This document shows, piece after piece, positions 1-11,065 of a stretch of DNA of 64,000 bases (positions are counted from its first letter, which is position 1; the number at the start of each line of letters is the position of its first letter). This DNA is from Lagopus muta. Its lineage: Eukaryota > Chordata > Aves > Galliformes > Phasianidae. A model generated the notes under the pieces. The model saw only the letters and a program-made list of their open reading frames with translations, was not told where the DNA came from and searched no databases. A program made the translations under genes and the position numbers. The DNA lies in NCBI RefSeq assembly GCF_023343835.1, contig NC_064437.1, positions 15,991,501 to 16,055,500 of the forward strand, written 5' to 3'.

Positions 1-303
1 CTGCACCACGCCCCGCTTCAAGCAGCGCCGGGCACCTCGCCGCGCGCACGTGGCACGGCCTCGCGCCCCCAGCACTTCCGGTGCTCGCTGGATGAGGGGG
101 AGGAGCCGGGCGGCGGAAGCGCGTTCCGACTTCCGGCGGAAGCGGCGCTCCGCGCAGGTCGAGCCCGTAGAGGGTCCGTTTCCGTCTCGCGGCAGCCTTT
201 ACTGGTGCCGCCGCCCGGGAGGAAGGAGTCGTGCCGCACCGGTGCTCCAGGGCTCGCCTTCTCTCAGACCGCTCATAAGGCGGCGGCGCCGGCTCCCCGG
301 AGG

Positions 304-351
304 ATGTGGCGGTGGCGGCAGTGGCAGGCGCCGCGGCCAAGGGAGCCCTGA
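304..351 (+). other. Upstream ORF in the DR1 5'UTR (15 codons)
   Basis: ATG at 304 with A at -3, reading MWRWRQWQAPRPREP and stopping at TGA 349-351, 187 nt before the DR1 start. If the transcript begins upstream of 304, scanning ribosomes would meet this ORF first, so it could dampen DR1 translation. Function is inferred from position only. Confidence 0.4.
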
Positions 352-538
352 GCCCGAGCGGCGCTTCCCGGCCCCGCGTCCCGGCGCCTCGCCGGCAGCT
401 GCTTGCCCGTTGCTCTTCGTGCCCCTCGCCTGGCGCCGACCCCGGCCGCGTCGCCTCCCGCTTAACCTTGCCGGTTCCCACACGCTCGAGAGCGCGGGAG
501 CGGGGCGGGGCGGCCCTCGGGGGCCGGTGGCGGCGAGG

Positions 539-758
539 ATGGCCTCGTCGTCGGGTAACGACGACGACCTCACCATCCCCAGGGCTGCCATCAACAAGAT
601 GATCAAGGAGACGCTCCCCAACGTCCGCGTGGCAAACGATGCCCGGGAACTGGTGGTCAACTGCTGCACGGAGTTTATCCACCTCATCTCCTCTGAGGCC
701 AATGAGATCTGCAACAAGTCGGAGAAGAAGACCATATCCCCGGAGCATGTCATACAAG
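539..758 (+). CDS. DR1: DR1 coding exon 1
   Basis: Encodes residues 1-73 plus the first base of codon 74: the acidic leader and most of the histone fold, ending TISPEHVIQ. It ends CATACAAG followed by the donor gtgagc. The first base of the split Ala codon (G) joins CA at the start of exon 2. The exon lies inside the CpG island and is much richer in GC than the other two exons, as expected for a first exon at a CpG promoter. Confidence 0.97.
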
Positions 759-3700
759 GTGAGCTTCCGGCAGCACCGTGCTGTGGGCCGCGCCTGTTCT
801 GCTCAGGTGTGAGAGTCAACAGGGGAGCGTTAAGGGCCTTAGAGATGCAACGTGTGGTCCGGCCAGTCGGTGCCTTGCGAGGGAACACTGTCTTTGGTTT
901 GAAAGATGGCTGTGTGCTGGGCACCGGCTCTTGTCTCTTCGTTCAGAGAGGTGTGATGCCTGGAGAGAGGTCTCTGAGTCCAGCAGTCTTTTTCAGGCTT
1001 GTGATACGAGGGCTGCTCTTTGCAATGGCAGTGCAGCTTTCTATTACAGTGTGTTTCAAGGTCCTGAGCTTATTGAGTGCTCAGGAGACAGACAAAAGGC
1101 CCGTGATTGGGCACGTGGGTCTTAATCTCCTTGCACGGACTCCATAAAAAGTGAGATACTTTGCCTGGAATTGTGATCGTTTTAAATCAGCTATTTCTAT
1201 CTGTTGTGGGAAACACGTAATAATGACATTCCTTTGTGTTGTGCTCAGCTGTTGCCTTCTATTTTGCCTTGTTGACTGAAAGTTTTCTCAATACATCTCA
1301 TTTGCTTTTCTTTATGTTCTGCCATGAGTAGGGAGGTTCCTTGCCTCGTGTGTAAGTCTGCAGCAAGCATCTTTTGTCAGGAACCATTCACTTTGCTGCT
1401 GAAGTAATGGTTGTTGGTACTAGTGACTGCTGCAAACAAATTGATAACATTGATCCCTAGAGTGTTTCATTCTGTTGTTTGGTAGAGCTCTTGGCAGTAG
1501 TATTTGCCATAGAGGTATTTCCAACATTGTAGTGGTGTCAAATTGTTTTAAGAAACAAAATCATAAGACTTTCTGTTGATAAACAGTCAAAATGTTTTTT
1601 CTTTTGCTGGTCCCAGCTTGCTCACCAGAAGAGTTTCAATTACTTGACAGGATTACAAACAGCAGTTTGGTAACAAATTGAAAGCAATGTGCGTGTACGT
1701 GGTTGGAGACCATCTGCTAATGTTATACACACAAGTATTTTGCTGAGCTCTGTGTCATTGTGTTTGAAAACTGCTTTTGTATTAGGTCTGGCCATTTTAG
1801 TCAAATATTGCTGATGAACACTCTGGAGAGAGATGCTTTTTCTGATGCTTTTGGAGGCGGAAGGGATTGTTCCTGGATTTACTGCTCTCCTTGCCTGCAG
1901 GAATGTGCTTGTGCTTCCCCCAGATGTGGTCAGTTAGCAGATGGTACTCATTTCAAGGGTGATGGTCTAGGCTGTTCATTTTGCAGGCAGCAGAGACATG
2001 TACAGAGGCATAGCATATTGACATTTCCATTGGTCTTCTGACAATGTAGATGTTTGCTGCTTTAACTTACCTTGATATAGCTTCATGACCTCAATGCTAA
2101 CAAATTCAGTAGTTGAAATATATGTTTGTTGTGATCAAGAGGTTAACCCAGTCCTTTTAATGGCTTCAGTCAACTCCCTTAGAAATTATGTGGAAATCGC
2201 ATCACAGCTAAACAGGCTGCTGCCCACAGGAATCCTTTTGCACCCTCTCTAGAGCTGGATGTAGCTGTCTCTTCTCTGACACTGACTTTGTGAAAACTTG
2301 GCCATCAGGGAAGATAGTTCACTGTCACATGAGGTTGCTGATATGAATGTTCCTGCGAACAAGAGGTTGCTAGGTTAGAAGCAGGGGCTGGGGGAAAAGA
2401 GGGGAGAGAGGCGCCCTTCCAGCTGGTGACATCCTGCCACTGGGCTGTGTCAGAACTAATCTGAAACTGCAGCTTCGTTGTTATAGTTCCCTGTCTGGAG
2501 CAGCAGTACAGAGGACACACCATTGCACTAGGGAAAAATGGCTGCGTGGCCACATACTGGGCTGGAATGCTTTCCCTCGCTGCTGGGTTGTTTCAGATGA
2601 GTGAAGTCCTTGCAGTGTTCTTTTGTGTGGTAACACAAACACTTGACTGGCACAGTGCCTACGGACAGCACAAGGAAAGAAAAGCAGAGGCTTCCTGCAT
2701 CCTGAGGGAGATCTGGTGTGATAGACTTACTTGGGCTGAGCCAAGCGCTCACCACTAATGATAAAATGTGCATCTGCTTCCTGGAGAGTGCCAAAAGATG
2801 TCAGGGCTGTCATGGTCTGAGTGGAGATGGAGAGCTTTTGCAGCAGTTAGAGACGCTGGGACCAGCTGTGGAAACAGAAAATAGGCTCACTTGGTGGATC
2901 TGTAAGTTGTGGTGAGGTGGGCTTTTTGAGGAGCTGGCCTTCTATTGGATTCTGAATGTGCTGACATTGGAAATCACCATTTTTTCACGCTGATTGCTTG
3001 GATTACTTTGTCTATGTGAAGCTGAGATGTGAGAATCGATGACATGTAGCCTCTCTTCATGGGCTGTTAGGATGTTGACACTGTTTAGTTAATGCTTTAA
3101 TGTGAAAAACTTGAGTTTTCACTTTGGAAGTTACTTTATTTTGGAAGGGCTATGAAGGTAAACATCTCAGATATGAGTGACCTGATTGTATTAAAAACAG
3201 ATTTAGAACTACAAGTGGTTATGCTAATGGATTAATCAGACATCTTTGCCTTCATGCAGTCTTTAAGAATGGAAGAAAGCTGAAGAAAAAGGACAGGTGT
3301 GATTTGACATCTGTAAAAGTTTCCTTCTCCTTACCTTTTAAAAGCACTGTGTTTTGGGATCCAGCTTTTGAAATTATGTAGGATTCTTCTAACATCTGTA
3401 ATATATCAAATCTTCAGCAGCCTGAATAAATGTGTAGACTTAACACTCTAGAAATAGAAAGATTCTGGATTTTGGTGAACGGGTAGTTCTGCTCAAGTAG
3501 ACTTTTATTCAGCATTTGAGTACCATTCTGAGTGGTACTCAGAAATAAATATATATATATCTTTGGAAAGAGGTAGAGGCTTATTCCTTCCATGCATGTG
3601 CTCTGTGAAGCCACAGTGTGTTTCAAGAGAGTGAAATTCTGAAGTTCACTGCCAGTAGTATTTCTTTGCAGCAGGCATAATGTTATTGGTGTATTTGTAT

Positions 3701-6700
3701 TGAGCTGTTTTGTGAATCTGTCATAGTTACATCACACTTTTCTTTTGCAACTTTTCTTTGTGTTATATTCAGTATGTAACTATAAGTTCTTTCCATTAAT
3801 TTCCGTTCTCTTAAGTTGCAAGTACAACTTGCCATTGATCTGGGTTGCTGCTCATACTCCAGTGCAGCAGATTGCCAAGCCTGATCTATCAGTATTCTTT
3901 TGGTGAACATCTGTGTATTCACTGTGATAGTTCATCTTAGTGAAGTTCGACTTGTAGAGCTCTTAATGCTAAAAAGGAAAAGCTTTGAGTTTGAAATAGT
4001 TGAATGAATTTACTGTTTACATTTTAAAATTAAATGAGTTCCTTAATATTAATAGGCTGCTTAGAGAACCAGTTCTGCACCATCAGATGCGTTTGCCTGC
4101 TCTCTGCTGAGATTGTATTAAACAGGTTAGAGAAGGCTTTTGGTGATTCTCATAGAAACTGTGGACTAATTTGAAATGGTTCCAGTGTCTGCGTGGGCTG
4201 AGGTTGAACTGGCATGCTGTCTGGAGTAATTTAATTATCTCTAAATTGGTTCGTCTCTGAACTTCATTTTTCTTAAGAAATAGGTATTATGTTAAGTCAT
4301 TTGCAAAATGTTTGCCAAATCTCTTAAAAGCATGGCAGTCCTGCTGCAGTGTGCTGCTAGGTTGAAGGCAGCGTGTTGATTGTCTCCTTGTATGTGTTGG
4401 AAGCCACAAGTTCACAGAGTGGCTCTGTGTTACTGTGATGGCGTGCCCTCAGTTACGGGTAGGAAAAGAGCACTTAGAAACATGTTAAAAAGTAGTCTGA
4501 CCTACTGTAAATTGGAGTTTGTTTATAATGTTGTTCATATTTACTGTTATGTAGTTTATTTGAGTGTGATTTCTTGGAAAGTTTATTATGTAAGGTTGCA
4601 ATAAAGTAAGATAAATATTAAAACAAGTATAATTCTATAAGGAAAACTCAGACTTGTGTAACTATTGGAAATGAACCAGTTGTTGAGTGAAACTGGGGCT
4701 TGTTTCTAAGTAGTTGGTGTCTGTGTAATATTACTAGCCTGTTCTGTTTTAGGTTCTGCTTTGGGGTGTGTGTGTATGTGTGTGTGGAGGCATACATAGC
4801 AAGTGGCATGTCAAAATATGCCTTTTATCATATGTTCTGCCTGTTTTGCTTTTAACCTTTCTTAACCTTTAAAAGCTGTTGCAGAATACAGCTATTCTTT
4901 GCATCTCCTCAGGCAGGTTGAAATGCTGTGTTTTAGCTTCTGAATGCATTTTCATGTAGCAATAAATACGAGGATTTCCATTCCAAAACAACAAGGAGTT
5001 GTATGTAACTGTTTATGTAGAATACACATCTCTAGCTTGTTAGCATCTGGAAAATGAATTCAGGTATTCAGATACAAAGCTAAAGCATATTTCTGTGGTT
5101 ATTGTTGTCCTTATTTCTATCTTAATGAAAGTTTTCTCTGTTATAGGTAGATGATTTAACTTTTTCTGAAGACTTGCAACAAAAATGAAAGACAGAATCA
5201 CTAAGAGATTAATGGATCACTGTTCAGATAGGGCATCTTGGTTCTGTAGTTTATGTATTAGTCTGATATGCAGGACATGAAGATGGAGGCCTTCTAAGTG
5301 TAATGCCTCTCTAGTAAAATGAATCTGGGAGTCCTGAGTGCTTTGCAAGCCAGGACTTTTTGCACTTCAGTAAAGTTTATATTTCTAGCGTGCCCTCTTT
5401 AGAGGGTGTAGAAAAAGAGGCAGGGAGAGTAGCTGTCAGATGTTCTCATGAACACAGCTTTTCATCACAAGTGACAGAAAAATGATCAAATGCCTTCTAT
5501 TTTTTCAGAAATGTATGTTTAGGGTAATTGTATGTAGGTATCTGATATCAGAAGCTTTCTAAAAGATAATTTTTTTTTTTTTTTTCTAGCACTAGAAAGT
5601 TTGGGCTTTGGCTCCTATATCAGTGAAGTAAAAGAAGTCTTACAAGAATGCAAAACCGTAGCACTAAAGAGAAGAAAGGCCAGTTCACGCTTGGAAAACC
5701 TCGGCATTCCGGAAGAAGAGCTTCTAAGGCAGCAACAGGAATTATTTGCAAAAGTAAGTGAAGCAACGCAGCACTTAACAGATGAGGTTGTAATAATTAA
5801 TGCGGTGGATCTACTGCTGCGAAAACGTGTACGCACACCTAGAAGTATTCCTTTCCTTGTTGACTGCTATAGCATCCAAGGTGCTATTGATCTTCTTGTC
5901 CTGTTTGTATTACAGAAAGTCAGGTCAATAAGGAAGATACTGTTTGTGGTTATTCCTCCAATTTGACACATACAAATTTTATGTTCTAGATTTAGAAAGG
6001 ATTTTTTTCCTCCCCTGCTACTGAGACAGGTACTTCCATTGTATTGCAGTAATACATTAAGAACTACTTAGCTGAGGAAATAAAAAATGAAGGTGCTGTT
6101 CTAGGAATTACCATTTTTAAAAATTGCATTTAAAACATGAATATCTCTTCTGTTTGTGACCATCAGTGCACAAATCACTGAGGCTTTGAAAGAAACAATT
6201 AATTGTTAAAAAATTCTAATTTGTCCTTTCTCATCTTTATTTACTCATGGCAAGATTCTATTTGAGTTAATTCATGCATAAATTTTTAAGGAGGCAGTTG
6301 AAGCACAGGGAGAGAATTTGCCTGCAAATACTCCTTCATCCCAGTTTTACCTGATAGTAAACATTTCCAAGTTTAAATAACTAAAAGCTAATTTTATTTA
6401 TCCTTCTACGCTGTCTTTCTGTCTTGTTCTCAGTATGATAAGACAGTCTTTCTCTAAACTAAATGATGTGAAAATAATCTTTGCTTTCTGTTTTCTCTTA
6501 CCCAGTCTATGAGTCTTGTTTTCTCTATTTACATAATTTTATTTCCTCTGAAAATGTGCTTATTCAGTTGTTACTATGCCTGATTACTATGACCTCCTTT
6601 CCCACCACTTAACTGTACTTTTATCTTGCTGAAACACCTCATAACTGTTGGTTTTGTGTTATAAGGTGCCAACTATGTTAATCGTATTTGCATGATTAAT

Positions 6701-9107
6701 TTTTTTGCCAACTAAAGCTTCAGCATGCATAAGGCTCTTGTCAGCGTGCATTGAACTAGGGAGGACTTTTTTTGATTGTACTATTATTGGAAAGACCAAT
6801 ATGGCTGCTTCTGATTCAAGGTTTAATTTATATATAATAGCTAGCTTGATTCATGGCTTTTGTGTTTGTTTTTTTTTTAACTATTGTTCAAAAACTTCAT
6901 ATAGTCTACAAAAAAATGATAGATATATAGAACAACAAAGATAGTTGAAGGGGTACAACCTGCTAAGTAACATAAAACAAGAATGCTAAAGCCATTGCTA
7001 CCTTATGGAGGCCACACTTTATATACAGAATTGACCATGTGAAATACGTTTGTGTTATTTTAAATTCTATAGTACTGTGCCTAAATTAAAGACAATACAT
7101 GCTGGTTTAACAAAATTGTCTTGATTTTTTTTAATATGATTTTTAAAAGTAATGTGTTATAATGCGGCAAATATTACTTAATATTATATTAAATTATACT
7201 TAATTTACTTAAATTTAGCATAATTGATTTATACTTAAGTCTGTACTAGGATGATAGTGAATATTTGAAGTCAGTCTAATTGTTCCTCCTGATATTCACA
7301 CGTGTCTAAAAGTATCTGTAAGATGAGGTCATCAACAGAAGGAGTTTTTTTAAGGCTTCCTTACTAAAGATTGCTTCTAAAGTTCCTGTGTAAATGGGTT
7401 GCTCAATAAATGAGTTCACTTTACCCCACGAGCTGATACGGCTTCTTAGTCAATACAACTCAGTGGAATTTTTTATCGCCGCAGCTTTTGAAAAGACTTA
7501 AAATGATCATGGAATCATAGAATCACCAAGGTTTGAAAAGCCCTCCAAGACCATCCAGTCCAACCATCCACCTTCTGCCAATTTCCCCCAGTAAACCATG
7601 TTCCTTAGTTCCACATCTAAATGTTTCATGAGCGCATTCGACAATGTTGTCTGTTCCTGTGTCTGACCACTCTTTCAGAGAAGAAATTTGAATTTTTCTA
7701 TGTAAATGATAGACAGTGACAAAATGATCCATCCAGTGAGAAGTGCCAGGCCTCTGATTGCTGGTGTGCTCCTGTGTATTACTTCAGTAAGTGTACAGTC
7801 AGCTTAATTGTAGCAAGGTTAGTGGGGAGGGCTATTGTTAGTTTGTATGTGATCAATATTTATGCCTTTGCTATGTGTGCAGATGCTGCAAATTTACAAT
7901 GTCTTGTTTTCCAACCTTTTTAACTTGGCTACCACTTAAAAATACTGAAAAGCCCTCACTGGGAGGTGCTGAACAGGCTGAGAAAGTGCGACACTTCTTA
8001 CAGCATAGGAAGGTTTTTTGTTTTCATGTATACTAAATAGGTAAACTGGTTTTGATCACCATTTTCTGAAGCACCATCTTTTGGTGTCATGAAGTCTGAA
8101 AAGCTGATTTGTTGATGCTTTGGAAAAAGAAAGGAAAATTTGGTGAGCGAGTAAAGAATACTGAAGGCTTTTAATTTAAAAAACTTTCTTCTAATGTTCA
8201 TTCAAAACAGAAATTGAAACTTTAACACAGCGTTGAAATCAAAAATAGTTGCTGAAAAACAAGAGAAAATGCTCTAAATGGGAAAATGGGAAGGTACCGT
8301 GTGAACTACTTGAAGGACTTGGTTAGAACATCTTGTACCTTGAAGTACAGATAATGTACTCTTCTGTAACAAAGACGTTTCAACCTGCCCATCCTTATTT
8401 AAGAAGAGCTTAGATTGCTCTGTTTTCCAAAGATGGCTTAGCAAAGTAAGATAATGGCGTTCTTCATTTCCATGATTATTTTTGTTTTGTTTTTTGTTTT
8501 TGTAATACTATGTGCTGTGGGGCAGGGATGCAACTGGATTACTTTGTGATTGCAAACTTTCTGTTTGTAATCAGCAGAGTGGGACTGTTCTCATCTCTGA
8601 ACGGTGGTTGAATGCTAACAGGCCTTGAAACTGAACCCTGTATTTTTTTCTCGCTCTATCTTGTCTTAATTTTTCCATTAGTAAGAGGTTCAGCACAATC
8701 CTTACAATGAAACTAAAGAGGCATGGACTAATGTACTTGTTCTGGAAAGCATAAATCCTCTAAATGTTCAGAGGAAGAGCAAATATAGCTAGTAGGAATA
8801 ATGAAGGTATTTCTAGATATGTTTTTGTGTGCACATTTAATACAAAGTTATATAAAAGGAATCTGCAGGTGCAGATAAAACTGCTTTTTTAGCCTAAGTG
8901 TGCTAGAGATTCTTCACAAGTTATATAGTATGACCTTAACAATTAAATTCATGTCTTTAGGCTAGACAACAGCAAGCAGAACTGGCACAGCAAGAGTGGC
9001 TGCAGATGCAACAAGCAGCTCAACAGGCGCAGCTTGCTGCTGCCTCAGCCAGTGCATCCAATCAGGCAGGATCTTCTCAGGATGAAGATGATGAAGATGA
9101 TATCTGA
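539..9107 (+). CDS. DR1: DR1 (NC2-beta), complete coding sequence in three exons
   Basis: Spliced CDS join(539..758, 5590..5753, 8961..9107), 176 codons plus TGA, the length I recall for vertebrate DR1. The product is the beta subunit of negative cofactor 2. It pairs with DRAP1 (NC2-alpha) through an H2B-like histone fold, binds TBP on promoter DNA in the nucleus and blocks TFIIA/TFIIB, repressing or redistributing Pol II initiation. Visible in the translation: an N-terminal MASSSGNDDD leader, the histone fold at about residues 11-85 (IPRAAINKMIKE, VANDARELVVNCC, FIHLISSEANEICN, TISPEHVIQALE), a basic stretch (ALKRRKASSR), a Gln/Ala-rich region (QQQAELAQQEWLQMQQAAQQ) and a C-terminal acidic tail (DEDDEDDI). 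The start is the ATG at 539, with A at -3 and G at +4. Introns break the CDS in phases 1 and 0. Recognition is from family knowledge; the gene structure is read directly. Confidence 0.97.
759..5589 (+). other. DR1: DR1 intron 1
   Basis: 4.8-kb U2-type intron, donor gtgagc, acceptor ctag. The sequence is AT-leaning and unremarkable. It has a short GT-rich stretch near 4768-4790 and a run of T at the acceptor. I see no repeat of recognisable family and no other gene in it. Confidence 0.9.
5590..5753 (+). CDS. DR1: DR1 coding exon 2
   Basis: 164 nt, residues 74-128. It completes the histone fold (ALESLGFGSYI) and carries the basic segment ALKRRKASSRLENLGIPEEE. The acceptor is very strong, with an almost unbroken run of T from about 5571 up to ctag. 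The donor is gtaagtg after GCAAAA. Reading continues in frame into intron 2 as far as 5966, so an unspliced transcript would give an altered C-terminus lacking the Q/A region and the acidic tail. Confidence 0.97.
5754..8960 (+). other. DR1: DR1 intron 2
   Basis: 3.2-kb U2-type intron, donor gtaagtg, acceptor ctttag. It contains one CR1 LINE fragment on the minus strand at about 7508-7650 and a T/G-rich run near 8478-8502. Nothing else is recognisable. Confidence 0.9.
7508..7650 (-). mobile_element. CR1 LINE 3'-end fragment
   Basis: Reads from the plus strand as a reverse-complemented CR1 3' end: the terminal microsatellite-like ggaatcatagaatcacc, then the diagnostic tract aagaccatccagtccaacc. 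Homology fades towards 7650. It is truncated at its 5' end, as most CR1 copies are, and carries no usable coding sequence. The right boundary is approximate. Confidence 0.85.
8961..9107 (+). CDS. DR1: DR1 coding exon 3 and stop
   Basis: 147 nt including TGA at 9105-9107, residues 129-176. The acceptor is atgtctttag. It encodes the Q/A-rich repression-associated region and the acidic DEDDEDDI tail. The repeated GATGAAGAT units coding the tail are prone to slippage, so the exact number of acidic residues may vary between species. Confidence 0.97.
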   Translation, partial: ARQQQAELAQQEWLQMQQAAQQAQLAAASASASNQAGSSQDEDDEDDI

Positions 9108-9368
9108 AATTCACCAGCTGGGTTTCTGTCTTCACTAAGAAATATTTTTCCTGCACAATGAAAACAGTGAAATGAATGCTTACCTGTAAGTTTGTATGCA
9201 TCATGGACTGGCAGTTGGTATTCTAGGGGTGTCTGCTGTTGTGTGCTGTACATGTATAAACTGTCTTTTTTTGAACTCTTGAAGATTTAAGGTTCAGTAT
9301 CATATCGACTTTGGATTTTTAATGGTGTATATGGAAATTTTAGATAGCAGTGCGTCACTTATTTGATC

Positions 9369-9389
9369 AATAAACAGTGTTACAATAAA
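9369..9389 (+). terminator. DR1: Candidate proximal poly(A) signals of DR1
   Basis: Two AATAAA hexamers at 9369-9374 and 9384-9389, about 265 nt after the stop codon. They would end a short-3'UTR transcript. Confidence 0.5.
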
Positions 9390-11059
9390 CAACAAGTTTA
9401 TAAAATATAGTGAGATTTATACAAAAAGCTCTAAATCCACATTTGCATTTCTTCCCTTTTAACTAAACTATGAAATCTTACTTAGAATTTTTAATTGTTT
9501 TGGGGGGGAGTGGTACAGTAGAGGTAAACCATTAATGGGGAAAAAGTCAAGTTCAGCATAGTACAGTCTTGAATTCTTTGTTCTTTTTAAAATGCGGATA
9601 TATATGGCAATAAATATTATAAATGCTCAAATACCACACTTGTTACAATTTGAAAACAGTATCTTTCCTAGCTTGGTGAAAATGTATGTTTAATAGGAGT
9701 TGTACAAATTGAATCCTTTTTGGTATGGGATGGAAAAAAATAAACCCATGGTTTTATTACTGCATCCTTTGACAGTCAGTCCTGACTGAATATTTTACTT
9801 CGCAGGCTGCCCGTTTTGGGAAACTAACTCTTCTTATTGTTTTGCTCCAATTTAATGTTAACTGTTGATGTTATTGCGTAGTCCAGATATGTTCATATTG
9901 TTGAAATATAAAACTGGAACTTGATGAAACAGAATTGTTCTGGTTCCACTGATGTAACTGGGAATGATTCGAGCCTATGAAGGCAAAAGCTGAAGCTAAG
10001 AGCATGCTTACAATAAAAGAGGGATTTTATTTAACCTTGATAAGTCATCGTTGTCAGCGTAATGCTAATGTTTTCCACACTAGGTTGCTGCTGGATTACT
10101 AAAATACTTTGAAAGATAACATTTTCATCACTCAAATTGGTTTGTAGGTAAGTCCAGGTTTTTGACAAAGTATTCCCCAAAAGTGATGGGTAAGACATGG
10201 AACAGAACTGTAGCAGTCCTTTTGATAGTTGATTTGAAAATTCTGTTGATTAATGGATAAGCGGCTGTTCTTTGTGTTGAAATAAAGCACAGTAGTGTCC
10301 ATTACTGGGTTTTAATGTGTTACTTGAAGTAATACTGGCATATCTTCTGGTACTCTAATCTGAGCAGACTAGAAAAGCCACTTGCATACTGCTGTAGATG
10401 ATCTCATAGCTCTGTAATAATGCAGTTTGTTTATTTTAACCTAAGACCTCAGCAGGTTGCTCTAGTCACGGATCCTGAGGAGAGCAGCAAGTCTGTTTGT
10501 ATAAGGATATAAATGGAAAACATCAAGTCCATTTTTACATAATGGTCTGAACAAGGTAGAATTGGCATATATTCAGGTCTGAGTCCCTTAGTGACTTTTA
10601 AGTGTGAGATGCATTAAGTTTCATATAGAGTAAATGTGAACACTTCCTTAAATGCATTCATGCAGTGAAAACTCAGAAACGTATCTCAATATTTAAGTTA
10701 AAATGAACGAAAAACCTTTCACAGCTACTATATGATATGTATTAGGCAAGGTTTGATTAAGGAAGTGGTTTTCTGTGAAGGTTTAAGTACCAAAGGTAGA
10801 AAATCTAGTCTAGTGATACAATGTTAATGTGCAGTGTTGGCTTTTCTAATTTGTACTGTAACACCTTCACACCTTTCTATTTTAAATGAGTCTTTTTCTT
10901 TTAAATAATATTAGGAATATTTTCACCCCTTTATTTTCTGATGCAGAATTCAGGTTAACATTTTACTGCATCTGGTATGTGTGGTGTAATATGTTTGGAT
11001 CCTTGTGACCTTTCTTTTGGACATTCTTGTGCTTTTTTCATATGCTGTATTCTTCAAGC

Positions 11060-11065
11060 AATAAA
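11060..11065 (+). terminator. DR1: Candidate distal poly(A) signal of DR1
   Basis: AATAAA followed within about 15 nt by gatgtgttttt, a GT/T-rich downstream element. It is the last well-formed signal and GT-rich element pair I noticed before the intergenic region. Confidence 0.5.

Larger units (their letters stand above)
1..760 (+). promoter_or_regulatory. DR1: CpG-island promoter and 5'UTR of DR1
   Basis: Dense CpG and high GC from the left edge through exon 1, dropping sharply in the intron. There is no TATA box. A cluster of ETS/GABP-type motifs lies at 74-81 (ACTTCCGG), 113-120 (GCGGAAGC) and 130-142, where CTTCCG and CGGAAG face each other around a single G. This is typical of TATA-less housekeeping promoters. 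The transcription start is not determinable here; I infer it lies at or just downstream of the ETS cluster, roughly 100-250. The island may extend left of the window. Confidence 0.8.

Noticed and set aside
199-924. 241-codon minus-strand ORF opposite DR1 exon 1
   Set aside because: Shadow of the CpG island and of the real exon on the plus strand; composition is GC-driven and low in complexity.
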